From positions 372,001 through 436,000 of the forward strand of contig CAKSAK010000002.1 in the NCBI GenBank assembly GCA_934435205.1: 64,000 nucleotides of DNA, in the 5' to 3' direction. A model generated the notes under the pieces. The model made no database searches. It saw nothing but the letters and a program-made list of their open reading frames with translations, and was not told the DNA's origin. Made by a program: the position numbers and the translations under genes. Below, in pieces: positions 17,542-26,516 of this stretch; the stretch's first letter is position 1, and each line of letters starts with the position of its first letter. The stretch is from an uncultured Ruminococcus sp. (GTDB lineage: Bacteria > Bacillota > Clostridia > Oscillospirales > Ruminococcaceae).

Positions 17542-17748
17542 CTACTGCTCGGTGACAAGTCTGTTGTCTTTGAAAAACAGTGAAATGCACCAGATAGCCG
17601 AAATAGCTACCAAAACGTAGATTATCCTGCTTAGTATCGCCGCAGCACCTCCGAAAAGAAATGCCACAAGGTCGAACTGGAAAATGCCCACAAGCCCCCA
17701 GTTTATGCCGCCTATTATGAGAAGCAGCAGTGCGATCCTATCTATCAT
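17542..17748 (-). CDS. DUF378 small membrane protein
   Basis: 68 residues with two membrane helices. The N-terminal pattern (LLLLIIGGINWGLVGIFQFDLV) is the hallmark of DUF378/YuzA proteins. Function unknown. Start ATG 17748 has AAAGGAGGAG upstream. Monocistronic, ending in an unusually long hairpin. Confidence 0.92.
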   Translation of the reverse strand: MIDRIALLLLIIGGINWGLVGIFQFDLVAFLFGGAAAILSRIIYVLVAISAIWCISLFFKDNRLVTEQ

Positions 17749-17911
17749 GAGAAACTCCTCCTTTGATCGTTTAAGATATTGAGCAGTCCGTCCATCGGCG
17801 GGCTGTTGATTGTAGTATTGTCATATTTTTTTGGATTATTCATTACACGTTTGGTAAAAAACTACTAAAAAACACAGCGAAAATTCTATATAAAAATCTG
17901 CGTTTTGTACT

Positions 17912-17940
17912 AGACAAAAGCCACGGGCTATGTTATAATA
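17912..17940 (+). promoter_or_regulatory. Promoter of the aldose-epimerase-like gene, with CG-centred site downstream
   Basis: TAGACA (17912-17917), 17 bases, TATAAT (17935-17940). A pseudo-palindrome TTAATCGTTTAA follows at about 17949-17961, over the likely transcription start, as in LacI-type repression. ATCGTTTAAG also occurs upstream of the DUF378 gene at 17765-17774. Confidence 0.7.
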
Positions 17941-17998
17941 ATTGTATGTTAATCGTTTAAGTAAAAATATAAGGTAAGGCGGGAGGCAGATCTTCGCT

Positions 17999-19027
17999 TT
18001 GCACTATGGGGGCGTTACTTTTTTGAATAATATAGATCTTAAATTCATGTTCAAAGATACGGAATGTGTCAGAATGCAGTCAGGAAAGTATTCCTGCGTT
18101 ATCGCACCAAAGCTTGGTGCTGCTGTTCTAAGGCTTCGTGACGAGGAAAACGGCATAGAGGTGTTCAGATATCGTGATGACTGCACTCTTAAGACTATTA
18201 ATAAGGCGAGAGAGATATGGGGTCTGCCTACTCTATTCTTGCCTAACCGCTTTGATAAGGGCGTTATAAAGACCTCTGACGCAGTGTATCAAATGCCTAT
18301 CAATGAGAAAAAGCTTGATAATTTTATCCATGGCTGGGTGCATAAGAGAGAACACGAAATAGAGTGTTATTCAACACAGGATAAAAAAGCTGTGCTTGTT
18401 ACTTCTTATACCTTTGACAAGAATGATGAGATGTATTCTTATTTTCCTGTTGATTTTAAAATATCGTATACGTTTACATTGTCTGAAAAAGGTCTTTTGC
18501 AGGAGATATACCTGACAAACAACAGCGACAAGGCTCTGCCTGTTTCTATCTGCACTCATACCTGCCTTAATGCGCCAATGTGCGACGGCGGCAGGGAGGA
18601 ATCAATGAGAATGTGCGTGCCGATAATCGAAAAGTGCGAGCTTGACAAGAGATGTCTGCCGACAGAAAAGCTTCTGCCTCTTAAAAAGAAAGACCTTGAG
18701 TATAAAGAGGGTACAAAAATGCCTACTTTGCATAATATCTCAAACGATATGTACACCGCAGGCATGAACAAGCTTGACGGCAAGGATTTCTATGGCTCTT
18801 ATGTTGTGGATACTGACAATGGTCATAAGGTCTGCAACGAGGTGTCAAAGGAATTTAAGTTCTGGAATATGTGGAACGATAAGGGCAAGAAAGGATATTT
18901 CTGCCCAGAACCAATGACAGCTATGATAAACTCTCCTAACCTCAGCCTGCCTAACGAAGTGAGCGGATATGAGGAGATAACAAAGGGTCACACATTCAAG
19001 TGCTGGCAGAGGTTTTTTACGATATAG
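17999..19027 (+). CDS. Aldose 1-epimerase-like protein (GalM superfamily)
   Basis: Up to 342 residues. The start is uncertain: TTG 17999 follows GGGAGG by about 13 bases, TTG 18023 follows GGGGG by about ten, and the first ATG is at 18047. The fold is galactose-mutarotase-like: SCVIAPKLGAAVLRL near the N terminus, LPTLFLPNRFDKG, and a conserved NFIHGWVH segment with the catalytic-type His. These enzymes interconvert alpha and beta anomers of sugars. The cellobiose phosphorylase gene follows, which fits a role in presenting the right anomer of glucose or cellobiose, but substrate is an inference. Confidence 0.8.
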   Translation: MHYGGVTFLNNIDLKFMFKDTECVRMQSGKYSCVIAPKLGAAVLRLRDEENGIEVFRYRDDCTLKTINKAREIWGLPTLFLPNRFDKGVIKTSDAVYQMPINEKKLDNFIHGWVHKREHEIECYSTQDKKAVLVTSYTFDKNDEMYSYFPVDFKISYTFTLSEKGLLQEIYLTNNSDKALPVSICTHTCLNAPMCDGGREESMRMCVPIIEKCELDKRCLPTEKLLPLKKKDLEYKEGTKMPTLHNISNDMYTAGMNKLDGKDFYGSYVVDTDNGHKVCNEVSKEFKFWNMWNDKGKKGYFCPEPMTAMINSPNLSLPNEVSGYEEITKGHTFKCWQRFFTI

Positions 19028-19076
19028 AAAAAGCCTGTCATCATTCAGAATGAGCGTTAAGTAACAGCTCTGTAAA

Positions 19077-19102
19077 TGTAGGGGCGAACATCGTTCGCCC
19101 GT
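19077..19102 (+). repeat. Dispersed palindrome (GAAC type)
   Basis: TGTAG then GGGCGAAC-ATC-GTTCGCCC (19082-19100), CGTT-type right flank. Between the epimerase-like gene and cellobiose phosphorylase. Confidence 0.95.
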
Positions 19103-19197
19103 TGGTTTGATCACTTTGTGACGGCTATACACTTCACAATGGTTATAATTAAGAAATTAATTAACAATAGATAAATTACGAAAGGTGGAAATTATTG

Positions 19198-21657
19198 ATG
19201 AAATTTGGTCATTTTGATGACGTGAAAAAGGAATATGTCATCAGCAATCCAAGAACGCCATATCCATGGATAAACTATCTTGGCACACAGGAGTTCTTCT
19301 CTCTTATCTCCAACACAGCAGGAGGCTATTCCTTCTATAAGGACGCAAGACTGAGAAGAATAACCCGTTACCGTTACAACAACGTGCCTATCGACATGGG
19401 CGGAAGATATTTCTATATCAAGGACGGCGAAACTATCTGGAATCCGGGCTGGTCACCGGTAAAGACAGAGCTTGACGCTTACGAGTGCCGTCATGGTATG
19501 GGCTATACTATCATCACAGGTAAGAAGAACGGACTTAAGGCTGAGGCTACATTCTTTGTTCCTCAGAACTATAACGGCGAAGTTCAGCAGGTAGTTCTCA
19601 CAAACGAGAGCAATGAAGAAAAAACATTCTCATTCTTCTCATTTGCAGAGTGGTGTCTTTGGGACGCTCAGGACGACTGCACAAACTTCCAGAGAAACTT
19701 CAGCACAGGCCGTGTTGAGGTAGTAGGCTCAACTATCTACCACAAGACTGAATACAGAGATAGAAGAGACCACTTCGCATTCTATACAGTAAATGACGAG
19801 ATAGACGGCTATGATACAGACAGAGATTCATTTATCGGTCTTTATAACGGCTTCCATAACCCACAGGCTGTTGAAGCAGGCAAGGCTAACAACTCATTTG
19901 CTGACGGCTGGTCACCTATCGCTTCACATTACAAGAAGATAACACTTGCTCCGGGCGAGTCAAAGACTCTTGTATTTATCCTCGGCTATGTTGAAATGCC
20001 GGTTGACAAGAAGTTCGAGGCTGACGGCGTTACTATCAATAAGGAAAAGGCTCTCGCTATGATCGAGCAGTATAACACTCCTGAAAAGGTAGCCGCAGGT
20101 CTTGAAGAACTCAAGGCAAATTGGGACAGACTTCTCAGCGTTATCAATGTTGACACTCCTGATGACAAGGTAAACAGAATGGTAAATATCTGGAACCAGT
20201 ATCAGTGTATGGTAACATTCAACCTTTCACGTTCCGCATCATATTTCGAGAGCGGTATCGGCAGAGGAATGGGCTTCAGAGATTCCAATCAGGATATCCT
20301 CGGCTTCGTTCACCAGATCCCGGACCGTGCAAGACAGCGTATCATTGATATCGCTTCTACACAGCTTCCAGACGGCGGATGCTATCATCAGTATCAGCCT
20401 CTTACAAAGAAGGGCAACTCTGATATCGGCGGTGACTTCTCAGACGACCCACTGTGGATGATCCTTTCAGTTTCCGCATACATCAAGGAAACAGGCGATT
20501 GGTCTATCCTTGACGAAATGGTACCATATGATAACGACGAGTCAAAGGCTAAGCCAATGCTCGACCACCTTAAGGTATCATTCTATCACGTTGTAAATAA
20601 CCTCGGTCCTCACGGTCTGCCACTTGCAATGAGAGCTGACTGGAACGATTGTATCAACCTTTCATGCTACTCTGACACTCCAGGCGAGAGCTTCCAGACT
20701 TATACAAATCCTAAGTTTGCAGCCGAGGGCGGCTACTCAAAGGTAGCGGAGTCCGTAATGGTAGCAACACTCTTTACATACACAGGTCCTAACTATGTGG
20801 CTATCCTTAAGCACCTTGGCAAGGACGATGAAGCTGCCGCTGCACAGGCTGAGATAGACAAGATGAAGAAGAACGTTATGGAGTCCGCATTCGACGGCGA
20901 TTGGTTCCTGAGAGCATACGATTCCACAGGCGCAAAAATGGGTTCTAAGGAATGTGAAGAGGGCAAGATATTCATCGAGCCACAGGGCTTCGCAGTTATG
21001 TCTGAAATAGGCAAGGACGAGGGCGCTGACATCAAGACACTTGACTCTATCGACAAGTACCTCAATACAAAGTATGGTCTTGTTCTTAACAATCCTGCTT
21101 ACTCTAAGTACTATATCCAGTATGGTGAGATATCCACATATCCGGGCGGATATAAGGAAAATGCCGGTATCTTCACACACAATAATGCTTGGATAATCTG
21201 CGCAGAAGCATATGCAGGCAGAGGCGACAAGGCGTTTGAGTATTACAGCAAGATAGCTCCTGCATTCAACGAGGAGATCTCTGATCTTCATAAGACAGAG
21301 CCTTATGTATACGGTCAGATGATAGCTGGTAAGGACGCAAGCAGATTCGGCGAGGGCAAGAACAGCTGGCTCACAGGTACAGCCGCATGGAACATGGTAG
21401 CTATCTCACAGTACATTCTCGGTGTACAGGCTGACTTTGACGGCTTGAAGATAGATCCATCTATCCCTCACGAGTGGGACGGTATGACAGCAACACGTCA
21501 GTACAGAGGTGCAACATACAACATCACTGTTAAGAACCCTGACCACGTTTGCAAGGGCGTAAAGAGCGTAACAGTTGACGGCAAGGCAGTAGAGGGCAAT
21601 GTTCTCCCTGTAGCTGAAAACGGCGCAACAGTAAATGTTGAGGTAGTAATGGGCTAA
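19198..21657 (+). CDS. Cellobiose phosphorylase (GH94)
   Basis: 819 residues, the standard length for cellobiose phosphorylase. ATG 19198 is preceded by AAAGGTGGA; a TTG one codon earlier is possible. The N terminus (MKFGHFDDVKKEYVI) and the catalytic-acid motif GFRDSNQD are typical of GH94, followed by DGGCYHQYQPLTKKGN and the C-terminal GLKIDPSIPHEW. The enzyme splits cytosolic cellobiose with phosphate to glucose 1-phosphate and glucose, saving ATP. No signal peptide. Codon use is more optimised than in neighbours (many ATC, AAG, TTC), suggesting high expression. TATAAT at 19144-19149 may be a promoter but no clear -35 is seen. Confidence 0.96.
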   Translation: MKFGHFDDVKKEYVISNPRTPYPWINYLGTQEFFSLISNTAGGYSFYKDARLRRITRYRYNNVPIDMGGRYFYIKDGETIWNPGWSPVKTELDAYECRHGMGYTIITGKKNGLKAEATFFVPQNYNGEVQQVVLTNESNEEKTFSFFSFAEWCLWDAQDDCTNFQRNFSTGRVEVVGSTIYHKTEYRDRRDHFAFYTVNDEIDGYDTDRDSFIGLYNGFHNPQAVEAGKANNSFADGWSPIASHYKKITLAPGESKTLVFILGYVEMPVDKKFEADGVTINKEKALAMIEQYNTPEKVAAGLEELKANWDRLLSVINVDTPDDKVNRMVNIWNQYQCMVTFNLSRSASYFESGIGRGMGFRDSNQDILGFVHQIPDRARQRIIDIASTQLPDGGCYHQYQPLTKKGNSDIGGDFSDDPLWMILSVSAYIKETGDWSILDEMVPYDNDESKAKPMLDHLKVSFYHVVNNLGPHGLPLAMRADWNDCINLSCYSDTPGESFQTYTNPKFAAEGGYSKVAESVMVATLFTYTGPNYVAILKHLGKDDEAAAAQAEIDKMKKNVMESAFDGDWFLRAYDSTGAKMGSKECEEGKIFIEPQGFAVMSEIGKDEGADIKTLDSIDKYLNTKYGLVLNNPAYSKYYIQYGEISTYPGGYKENAGIFTHNNAWIICAEAYAGRGDKAFEYYSKIAPAFNEEISDLHKTEPYVYGQMIAGKDASRFGEGKNSWLTGTAAWNMVAISQYILGVQADFDGLKIDPSIPHEWDGMTATRQYRGATYNITVKNPDHVCKGVKSVTVDGKAVEGNVLPVAENGATVNVEVVMG

Positions 21658-21679
21658 GCCATACTCTCATAAAAATATC

Positions 21680-21710
21680 AAAGGACGGTACTTTGTGTGC
21701 CGTCCTTTTT
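21680..21710 (+). terminator. Terminator of cellobiose phosphorylase
   Basis: AAAGGACGG / CCGTCCTTTTT stem-loop with T run, 23 bases after the stop. Confidence 0.85.
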
Positions 21711-21745
21711 GCGGTTGTTCATTTTTTCATACCTATTTTCACACA

Positions 21746-21884
21746 TAGAAGAAAGCCGTTTTGATCTCTCAAAACGGCTTTCAAAGCTACGGCATTTTGG
21801 TGGGTGTGCCCCTTCCCACATTTCTTTTGACCACGAGGGTGTGTAGCAGCACGATCTCTACTTCAAAACACCTAATCTTATCCT
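21746..21884 (-). ncRNA. Second candidate structured RNA (~140 nt)
   Basis: A consensus promoter at 21919-21891 points to the minus strand and would start near 21884. The transcript folds into several helices: GUAG/CUAC, GUGGG/CCCAC with GGCA/UGCC nested around it, and a very strong 13-pair final hairpin GAAAGCCGTTTTG / CAAAACGGCTTTC (21782-21751) followed by TTCT. No protein-coding frame with a ribosome site is seen. I cannot match it to a named RNA family. The gap 21658-22002 is otherwise only terminators. Confidence 0.55.
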
Positions 21885-21890
21885 ACTCAT

Positions 21891-21919
21891 ACTATATCAC
21901 ATTTTTCATTTATTGTCAA
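21891..21919 (-). promoter_or_regulatory. Promoter of the second RNA candidate
   Basis: Minus strand TTGACA (21919-21914), 17 bases, TATAGT (21896-21891). It lies just past the argF terminator and drives transcription away from argF. Confidence 0.8.
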
Positions 21920-21956
21920 CCACATCACCAATTGGTACATACATATATAGGTATAA

Positions 21957-21989
21957 TAAAAGCCGCCCACATAAGTGAACGGCTTTTTT
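21957..21989 (-). terminator. Terminator of the arg operon after argF
   Basis: AAAAGCCGTTCAC / GTGGGCGGCTTTT stem with short loop; T run on the minus strand. Confidence 0.85.
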
Positions 21990-22002
21990 ATCATGTGAAT
22001 AA

Positions 22003-22917
22003 TTATTCCTCAGGACCCATTACCTTTACCATAACGGCTTTCTGAGCGTGGAGTCTGTTTTCAGCTTCCTCGAATATCTCGTTTGCGTGAGCCTCGAATA
22101 CCTTTTCGGTTATCTCCTCCTCACGGTGAGCAGGCAGGCAGTGCTGTACCATTGCGTCAGCCTTTGCAACAGCCATGATATCGTCATTTATCTGATAGCC
22201 CTTGAATGCGATCTTTCTCTTCTCTGTTTCAGCCTCTTCGCCCATAGAAGTCCAAACGTCTGTGAAAAGCACGTCTGCGTCCTTTGCGGCCTCAAGAGGA
22301 ACGTCTGTCATTGAGAACTTGTCGCCATAGCCCTTGGCAAATTCAAGAACCTCAGCGGCAGGCTGATAATCCCTTGGGCAAGCGATAGAAACTTCCATGC
22401 CTACCTTAAGTCCGCCAACGATAAGTGAGTTTGCCATGTTGTTGCCGTCACCAATGTAGCACATTTTCAGACCCTCGAAACGACCCTTGAACTCTCTGAT
22501 AGTCATAAGGTCAGCAAGCACCTGACAAGGGTGGCAGAAGTCTGTCAGACCGTTTATTATAGGGATAGAGCCGTATTTAGCAAGATCCTCAACCTCTTTC
22601 TGCTCGAAAGTACGGATCATGATGCCGTCAAGATAACGTGAAAGAACACGGGCTGTGTCCTGAACAGGCTCGCCTCTGCCTATCTGGAGATCACGGTTTG
22701 AAAGGAAAAGTGCCTGACCGCCAAGCTGATACATACCTGTTTCAAAAGAAACTCTTGTACGGGTAGATGACTTCTGGAATATCATTCCGAGAGTTTTGCC
22801 CTTGAGAATGTGATGCTCGATACCATTTTTGTTTTCGTATTTGAGCTGGTCTGCAAGATTGAGAATGTCGAGAATTTCCTCCTTGGAAAGGTCGAGCATT
22901 TTAAGTAAATGTTTCAT
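22003..22917 (-). CDS. argF: Ornithine carbamoyltransferase
   Basis: 304 residues. Carbamoyl-phosphate site STRTR at 51-55, DFCHPCQ for substrate binding, and the C-terminal HCLPAHRE motif that marks ornithine rather than aspartate transcarbamylases. It makes citrulline from ornithine and carbamoyl phosphate. GGAGG precedes the ATG. Last gene of the argCJBDF group; two facing palindromic repeats separate it from argD. Confidence 0.97.
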   Translation of the reverse strand: MKHLLKMLDLSKEEILDILNLADQLKYENKNGIEHHILKGKTLGMIFQKSSTRTRVSFETGMYQLGGQALFLSNRDLQIGRGEPVQDTARVLSRYLDGIMIRTFEQKEVEDLAKYGSIPIINGLTDFCHPCQVLADLMTIREFKGRFEGLKMCYIGDGNNMANSLIVGGLKVGMEVSIACPRDYQPAAEVLEFAKGYGDKFSMTDVPLEAAKDADVLFTDVWTSMGEEAETEKRKIAFKGYQINDDIMAVAKADAMVQHCLPAHREEEITEKVFEAHANEIFEEAENRLHAQKAVMVKVMGPEE

Positions 22918-22946
22918 AATATTTCCTCCGTAATTTGATTTTTTAT

Positions 22947-22970
22947 TGTAGGGGTGACCTTTGGTCGCCC
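22947..22970 (+). repeat. Dispersed palindrome (GACC type, wobble variant)
   Basis: TGTAG then GGGTGACC-TTT-GGTCGCCC (22952-22970). The T in the left arm opposes G, a wobble-compatible change. Between argD and argF. Confidence 0.92.
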
Positions 22971-22999
22971 ACAGTCTGTCGCAAAAGTGGGGAATTAAC

Positions 23000-23023
23000 G
23001 GGCGAACACTGTTCGCCCCTACA
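23000..23023 (-). repeat. Dispersed palindrome (GAAC type), opposite orientation
   Basis: GGGCGAAC-ACT-GTTCGCCC followed by CTACA, so inverted relative to the copy 30 bases away. Thirteen bases after the argD stop. Confidence 0.95.
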
Positions 23024-23030
23024 CACTTTG

Positions 23031-24215
23031 TTACTTCTCGTCAAGGACTTTTTTCAGAATAGCAAGTCCCTTGTCTATCTGCTCGTATGAGATATTCAGC
23101 GGCGGCAAAAATCTCAGCTTGTCCTTTGCTGTGAGAATAAGAAGTCCGTTTTCAAAGCACTTGTTAAGCACATCAGCGGCTTTCTTGGTTTTGAGCCTTA
23201 CGCCTATCATAAGACCAAGTCCGTCAACGCCCTCAACTTCGTCTATTTCTGCAAGCTTTTCTCTGAAATACTCGCCCTTTTTGCGAACTTCCTCAAGAAA
23301 CTCAGGCTTTGTCACCTTGTCAAGCACTGCGTTTCCGCCTGCGCAGGAAATAGGGTTTCCACCGAATGTTGAGCCGTGTGTACCCTTGCCAAGTACCTCA
23401 CTGCACTTCTTGTTAGCAAGGCATACGCCTATTGGAACACCGCCTGCAAGACCCTTTGCAAGTGTGGTTATGTCAGGCTTTACGTTGTAAAGCTCAGATG
23501 TGAGGAGCTTGCCTGTTCTGCCAACGCCTGTCTGTACCTCGTCTGCGATAGTGAGGATATCCCTCTTTGCACACTCAAGCATGATAGTGTTAACAAAGCT
23601 CTGCTGAAGAGGTATAACTCCGCCCTCGCCCTGAACGAACTCGAACATTACAGCGCAAACCTTGTTGTCAAGCTTGTTGAGCTTGTCCATAAGATCGTCA
23701 ATATCATTTGCGATAACATTCTCAAATCCGCCAGCGAACGGGAAGAAGTAGTTGTGGAAAACCTCCTGACCTGTTGCAGAAAGAGTGCAAAGCGTTCTGC
23801 CGTGGAAGCTGTTTACAAGGGTGATGATGATATTTCTCTCAGCGTCCTTGCCGTATTTGTCAAAGCTGTATTTTCTTGCAAGCTTGATAGCACACTCGTT
23901 AGCCTCTGCACCCGAGTTGCCAAAGAACATTTTCTCATAGCCTGTCGCCTCGCAAAGTCTTTTTGCAAAATCAGCCTGTACCTTTGTGTAGTAGTAGTTT
24001 GAGGTGTGCTGTATCTTGTGTGCCTGATCGCAGATAGCGTTCACCCAGTCCTCATCGCAGTAGCCAAGGCTGTTTGTGCCGATACCGGAGCCGAAGTCGA
24101 TATACTCTTTTCCGTCCTCGCCCACAGCCGTCTGACCGTGACCGCTTTCCATAACAAGACCTATTCTGCCATAGGTCTGCATAACGTGTTCATTGAACTG
24201 CTCTATGGTGTTCAT
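23031..24215 (-). CDS. argD: Acetylornithine aminotransferase
   Basis: 394 residues from ATG 24215 (AGAGTG site upstream); the longer frame to 24338 overlaps argB and is not used. Class III PLP aminotransferase: GSGIGTNSLGY near the N terminus, HGRTL substrate region, ADEVQTGVGRTG and the PLP Lys in TLAKGLAGG. Converts N-acetylglutamate semialdehyde to N-acetylornithine with glutamate as donor. Twenty-five bases after argB in the operon. Confidence 0.96.
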   Translation of the reverse strand: MNTIEQFNEHVMQTYGRIGLVMESGHGQTAVGEDGKEYIDFGSGIGTNSLGYCDEDWVNAICDQAHKIQHTSNYYYTKVQADFAKRLCEATGYEKMFFGNSGAEANECAIKLARKYSFDKYGKDAERNIIITLVNSFHGRTLCTLSATGQEVFHNYFFPFAGGFENVIANDIDDLMDKLNKLDNKVCAVMFEFVQGEGGVIPLQQSFVNTIMLECAKRDILTIADEVQTGVGRTGKLLTSELYNVKPDITTLAKGLAGGVPIGVCLANKKCSEVLGKGTHGSTFGGNPISCAGGNAVLDKVTKPEFLEEVRKKGEYFREKLAEIDEVEGVDGLGLMIGVRLKTKKAADVLNKCFENGLLILTAKDKLRFLPPLNISYEQIDKGLAILKKVLDEK

Positions 24216-24240
24216 TTTTATCACTCTTTTCAATATGTAT

Positions 24241-25098
24241 TTATATAAACTGTGTACCGATACCCTCGTTTGAGAGCAACTCGATAAGTATCGAGTGCGG
24301 TACTCTGCCGTCAATGATAGTGGTCTTTTTAACGCCACGTCTTACGGCTTCAACACAGCAGTCTATCTTTGGTATCATTCCTCCGCTTATGATGCCCTTC
24401 TTTTTGAGATAAGGCACGTCGCTGACATTTACCTGTGGGATAAGTGTGGAATCATCGTCCTTGTCCTCCAGCAGACCAACTATATCCGTCATAAGGATAA
24501 GTTTTTCCGCTCTCAGGCAGGAGGCAATTCTCGCCGCCGCAGTGTCAGCATTGATATTGTAAGACTGACCGTCCTCGCCAACGCCAACTGTGGAGATTAT
24601 GGGAACATAACCGTTGTTAAGTGCGTCAACTATAGGCTTTGTTGTAACCTTTTTGATGTCGCCCACAAAGCCAAGGTCAACTTCGCTGTCAAGCTTCTGC
24701 GCAAGTATCATCTGACCGTCACAGCCGCAAAGACCGAGAGCCTTTCCGCCGTGAAGCTGCAAAGCGCAAACAAGCTCCTTGTTTACCTTGCCGCAAAGCA
24801 CCATTTTAACGATATCTATAGTTTCAGCGTCAGTATATCTCAGACCGTTTATGAACTTGCTTTCAATGCCAACTCTTTTGAGCATTGCGTTTATCTCAGG
24901 ACCGCCGCCGTGAACAAGCACTACCTTTATGCCCACTTCGCTCAGGAGCACGATATCGCTCATTACCGCCTCTTTAAGCTCAGCGTTTGTCATAGCGTTG
25001 CCGCCGTATTTTACAACGACTATCTTGTCATGGTATTTCTGAATGTGCGGCAGAGCGTCAATAAGTATCTGACTTCTGATTTTATTGCTTATGTCCAT
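24241..25098 (-). CDS. argB: Acetylglutamate kinase
   Basis: 285 residues, amino-acid kinase fold: VVVKYGGNAM at the N terminus, LVHGGGPEIN for substrate, FINGLRYTD, and an ATP-site segment with LILMTDIVGLL. It phosphorylates N-acetylglutamate, normally the feedback-regulated step. An N-terminal extension of ~20 residues before the first strand is of the kind found in arginine-inhibited hexameric forms. Follows argJ by 34 bases. Confidence 0.96.
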   Translation of the reverse strand: MDISNKIRSQILIDALPHIQKYHDKIVVVKYGGNAMTNAELKEAVMSDIVLLSEVGIKVVLVHGGGPEINAMLKRVGIESKFINGLRYTDAETIDIVKMVLCGKVNKELVCALQLHGGKALGLCGCDGQMILAQKLDSEVDLGFVGDIKKVTTKPIVDALNNGYVPIISTVGVGEDGQSYNINADTAAARIASCLRAEKLILMTDIVGLLEDKDDDSTLIPQVNVSDVPYLKKKGIISGGMIPKIDCCVEAVRRGVKKTTIIDGRVPHSILIELLSNEGIGTQFI

Positions 25099-25132
25099 TT
25101 TTCATTCTTCTTTCCTATACTGATTTTATGTC

Positions 25133-26389
25133 TTAGCTTCTGTAATCGCCGTTTATCTTAACATAATCATATGTAAGGTCACAGCCCCATGCAGTGGCAG
25201 TGCCTTCGCCGTCGCCGATAGAAACGCTTATTGTTATCTCGTCCTCAAGAAGAACTGTCTTAGCCACTTCCTCAGAGAACTCTATGCCTGCGCCATTGTG
25301 GCAAACGTGTATCTCTCCTGCCTTTGATGACAGTGAAACGTCCACCTTGTTTATGTCAAAATCAGCATCAGCGTATCCAACAGCGCAGAGTATCCTGCCC
25401 CAGTTAGCGTCAGCACCGAACATTGCGCACTTGAAAAGCGGTGAGCATATAACGCTCTTTGCAACGATAATAGCCGTGTCAAGGTCTTTTGCACCTGTTA
25501 CAGTACATTCAAGAAGCTTAGTTGCGCCCTCGCCGTCCTTTGCGAGCATCTTAGTAATGTTCATCATAACGATATAAAGGGCTTTTTTGAACACCTCGTA
25601 GCTCTCGTCCTCGGCTGTTATCTCAGCATTCCCTGCAAGTCCGTTAGCCATAACAGCGCAGGTATCGTTCGTTGACTGATCTCCGTCAACTGACAGACAG
25701 TTATATGTTATCTTCACTATCTCAGTGAGCGCCTTTTTGAGCATTTCGGAGGAAACAGCACAGTCCGTGGTGATAACGTTAAGGGTAGTTGCCATGTTAG
25801 GGTGTATCATACCGCTGCCCTTGCCCATGCCGCCAACGTGGCAGATCTTGCCGTCAAGCTCAAACTCAACAGCCACTTCCTTTTTCACTGTATCAGTAGT
25901 CATGATAGCGATAGCGGCTTTTTCGTTGCCCTCATAGGAAAGTCCCTCATAAAGCTCGTCTATCTTAGCTTCGATAGGCTCAAGAGGGAGTATCTGACCG
26001 ATAACGCCTGTCTGAGCAATAAGGATCTCCTCAGGCTTAACGCCCATTTTCTCGGCGGTCATCTCACACATTTTGTAAGCCTTTTCCTCGCCGTCAGCGT
26101 TGCAGGTATTAGCGTTTTTGGAGTTGAGGATAAAGCCCTTAGCCTTGCCGCCTGTTTTAGCAAGATTTTTCTGAGAAACAGTAACAGGAGCGCCCTTGAC
26201 CTTATTCTGAGTAAAAACGCCGGCGGCTGAACACATTACGTCCGACTCAACGAGGCAAAGGTCAGGCTTTTTTGTAGGGTTCTCTTTTATGCCGCAGTAA
26301 AGACCGTTAGCTTTAAAGCCCTTTGCAGCACACACGCCGCCGTCTACATACTTATAGCCGTCGAAATTTTTCTTTGATATCTCTTTCAT
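25133..26389 (-). CDS. argJ: Bifunctional ornithine acetyltransferase / N-acetylglutamate synthase
   Basis: 418 residues from ATG 26389 (AAGGAG eight bases upstream). The precursor cleaves itself in the motif GSGMIHPNMAT, where Thr becomes the new N-terminal nucleophile; the C-terminal half has DGDQSTNDTC and GADANWGR. ArgJ transfers the acetyl group of N-acetylornithine back to glutamate, recycling it, which explains why no argE is needed. Whether it also uses acetyl-CoA (bifunctional) cannot be decided here; no argA is seen in the window. Confidence 0.95.
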   Translation of the reverse strand: MKEISKKNFDGYKYVDGGVCAAKGFKANGLYCGIKENPTKKPDLCLVESDVMCSAAGVFTQNKVKGAPVTVSQKNLAKTGGKAKGFILNSKNANTCNADGEEKAYKMCEMTAEKMGVKPEEILIAQTGVIGQILPLEPIEAKIDELYEGLSYEGNEKAAIAIMTTDTVKKEVAVEFELDGKICHVGGMGKGSGMIHPNMATTLNVITTDCAVSSEMLKKALTEIVKITYNCLSVDGDQSTNDTCAVMANGLAGNAEITAEDESYEVFKKALYIVMMNITKMLAKDGEGATKLLECTVTGAKDLDTAIIVAKSVICSPLFKCAMFGADANWGRILCAVGYADADFDINKVDVSLSSKAGEIHVCHNGAGIEFSEEVAKTVLLEDEITISVSIGDGEGTATAWGCDLTYDYVKINGDYRS

Positions 26390-26456
26390 ATTCAAAACTC
26401 CTTACAAAATTTTCACACTAATTAGATCAGGACAGATTTTTTCTATTAATTATTTC

Positions 26457-26482
26457 TGTAGGGGCGAATATTGTTCGCCCGT
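26457..26482 (+). repeat. Dispersed palindrome (GAAC type, wobble variant)
   Basis: TGTAG then GGGCGAAT-ATT-GTTCGCCC (26462-26480), followed by GTTT. The terminal T of the left arm faces G. Between argC and argJ. Confidence 0.92.
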
Positions 26483-26516
26483 TTATTTTTGCACTTTTGT
26501 TGGTGGGTTGTTTTTC

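Noticed and set aside
19144..19149. TATAAT as a full promoter for cellobiose phosphorylase
   Set aside because: No acceptable -35 box at 15-19 bases; left as a possibility only.
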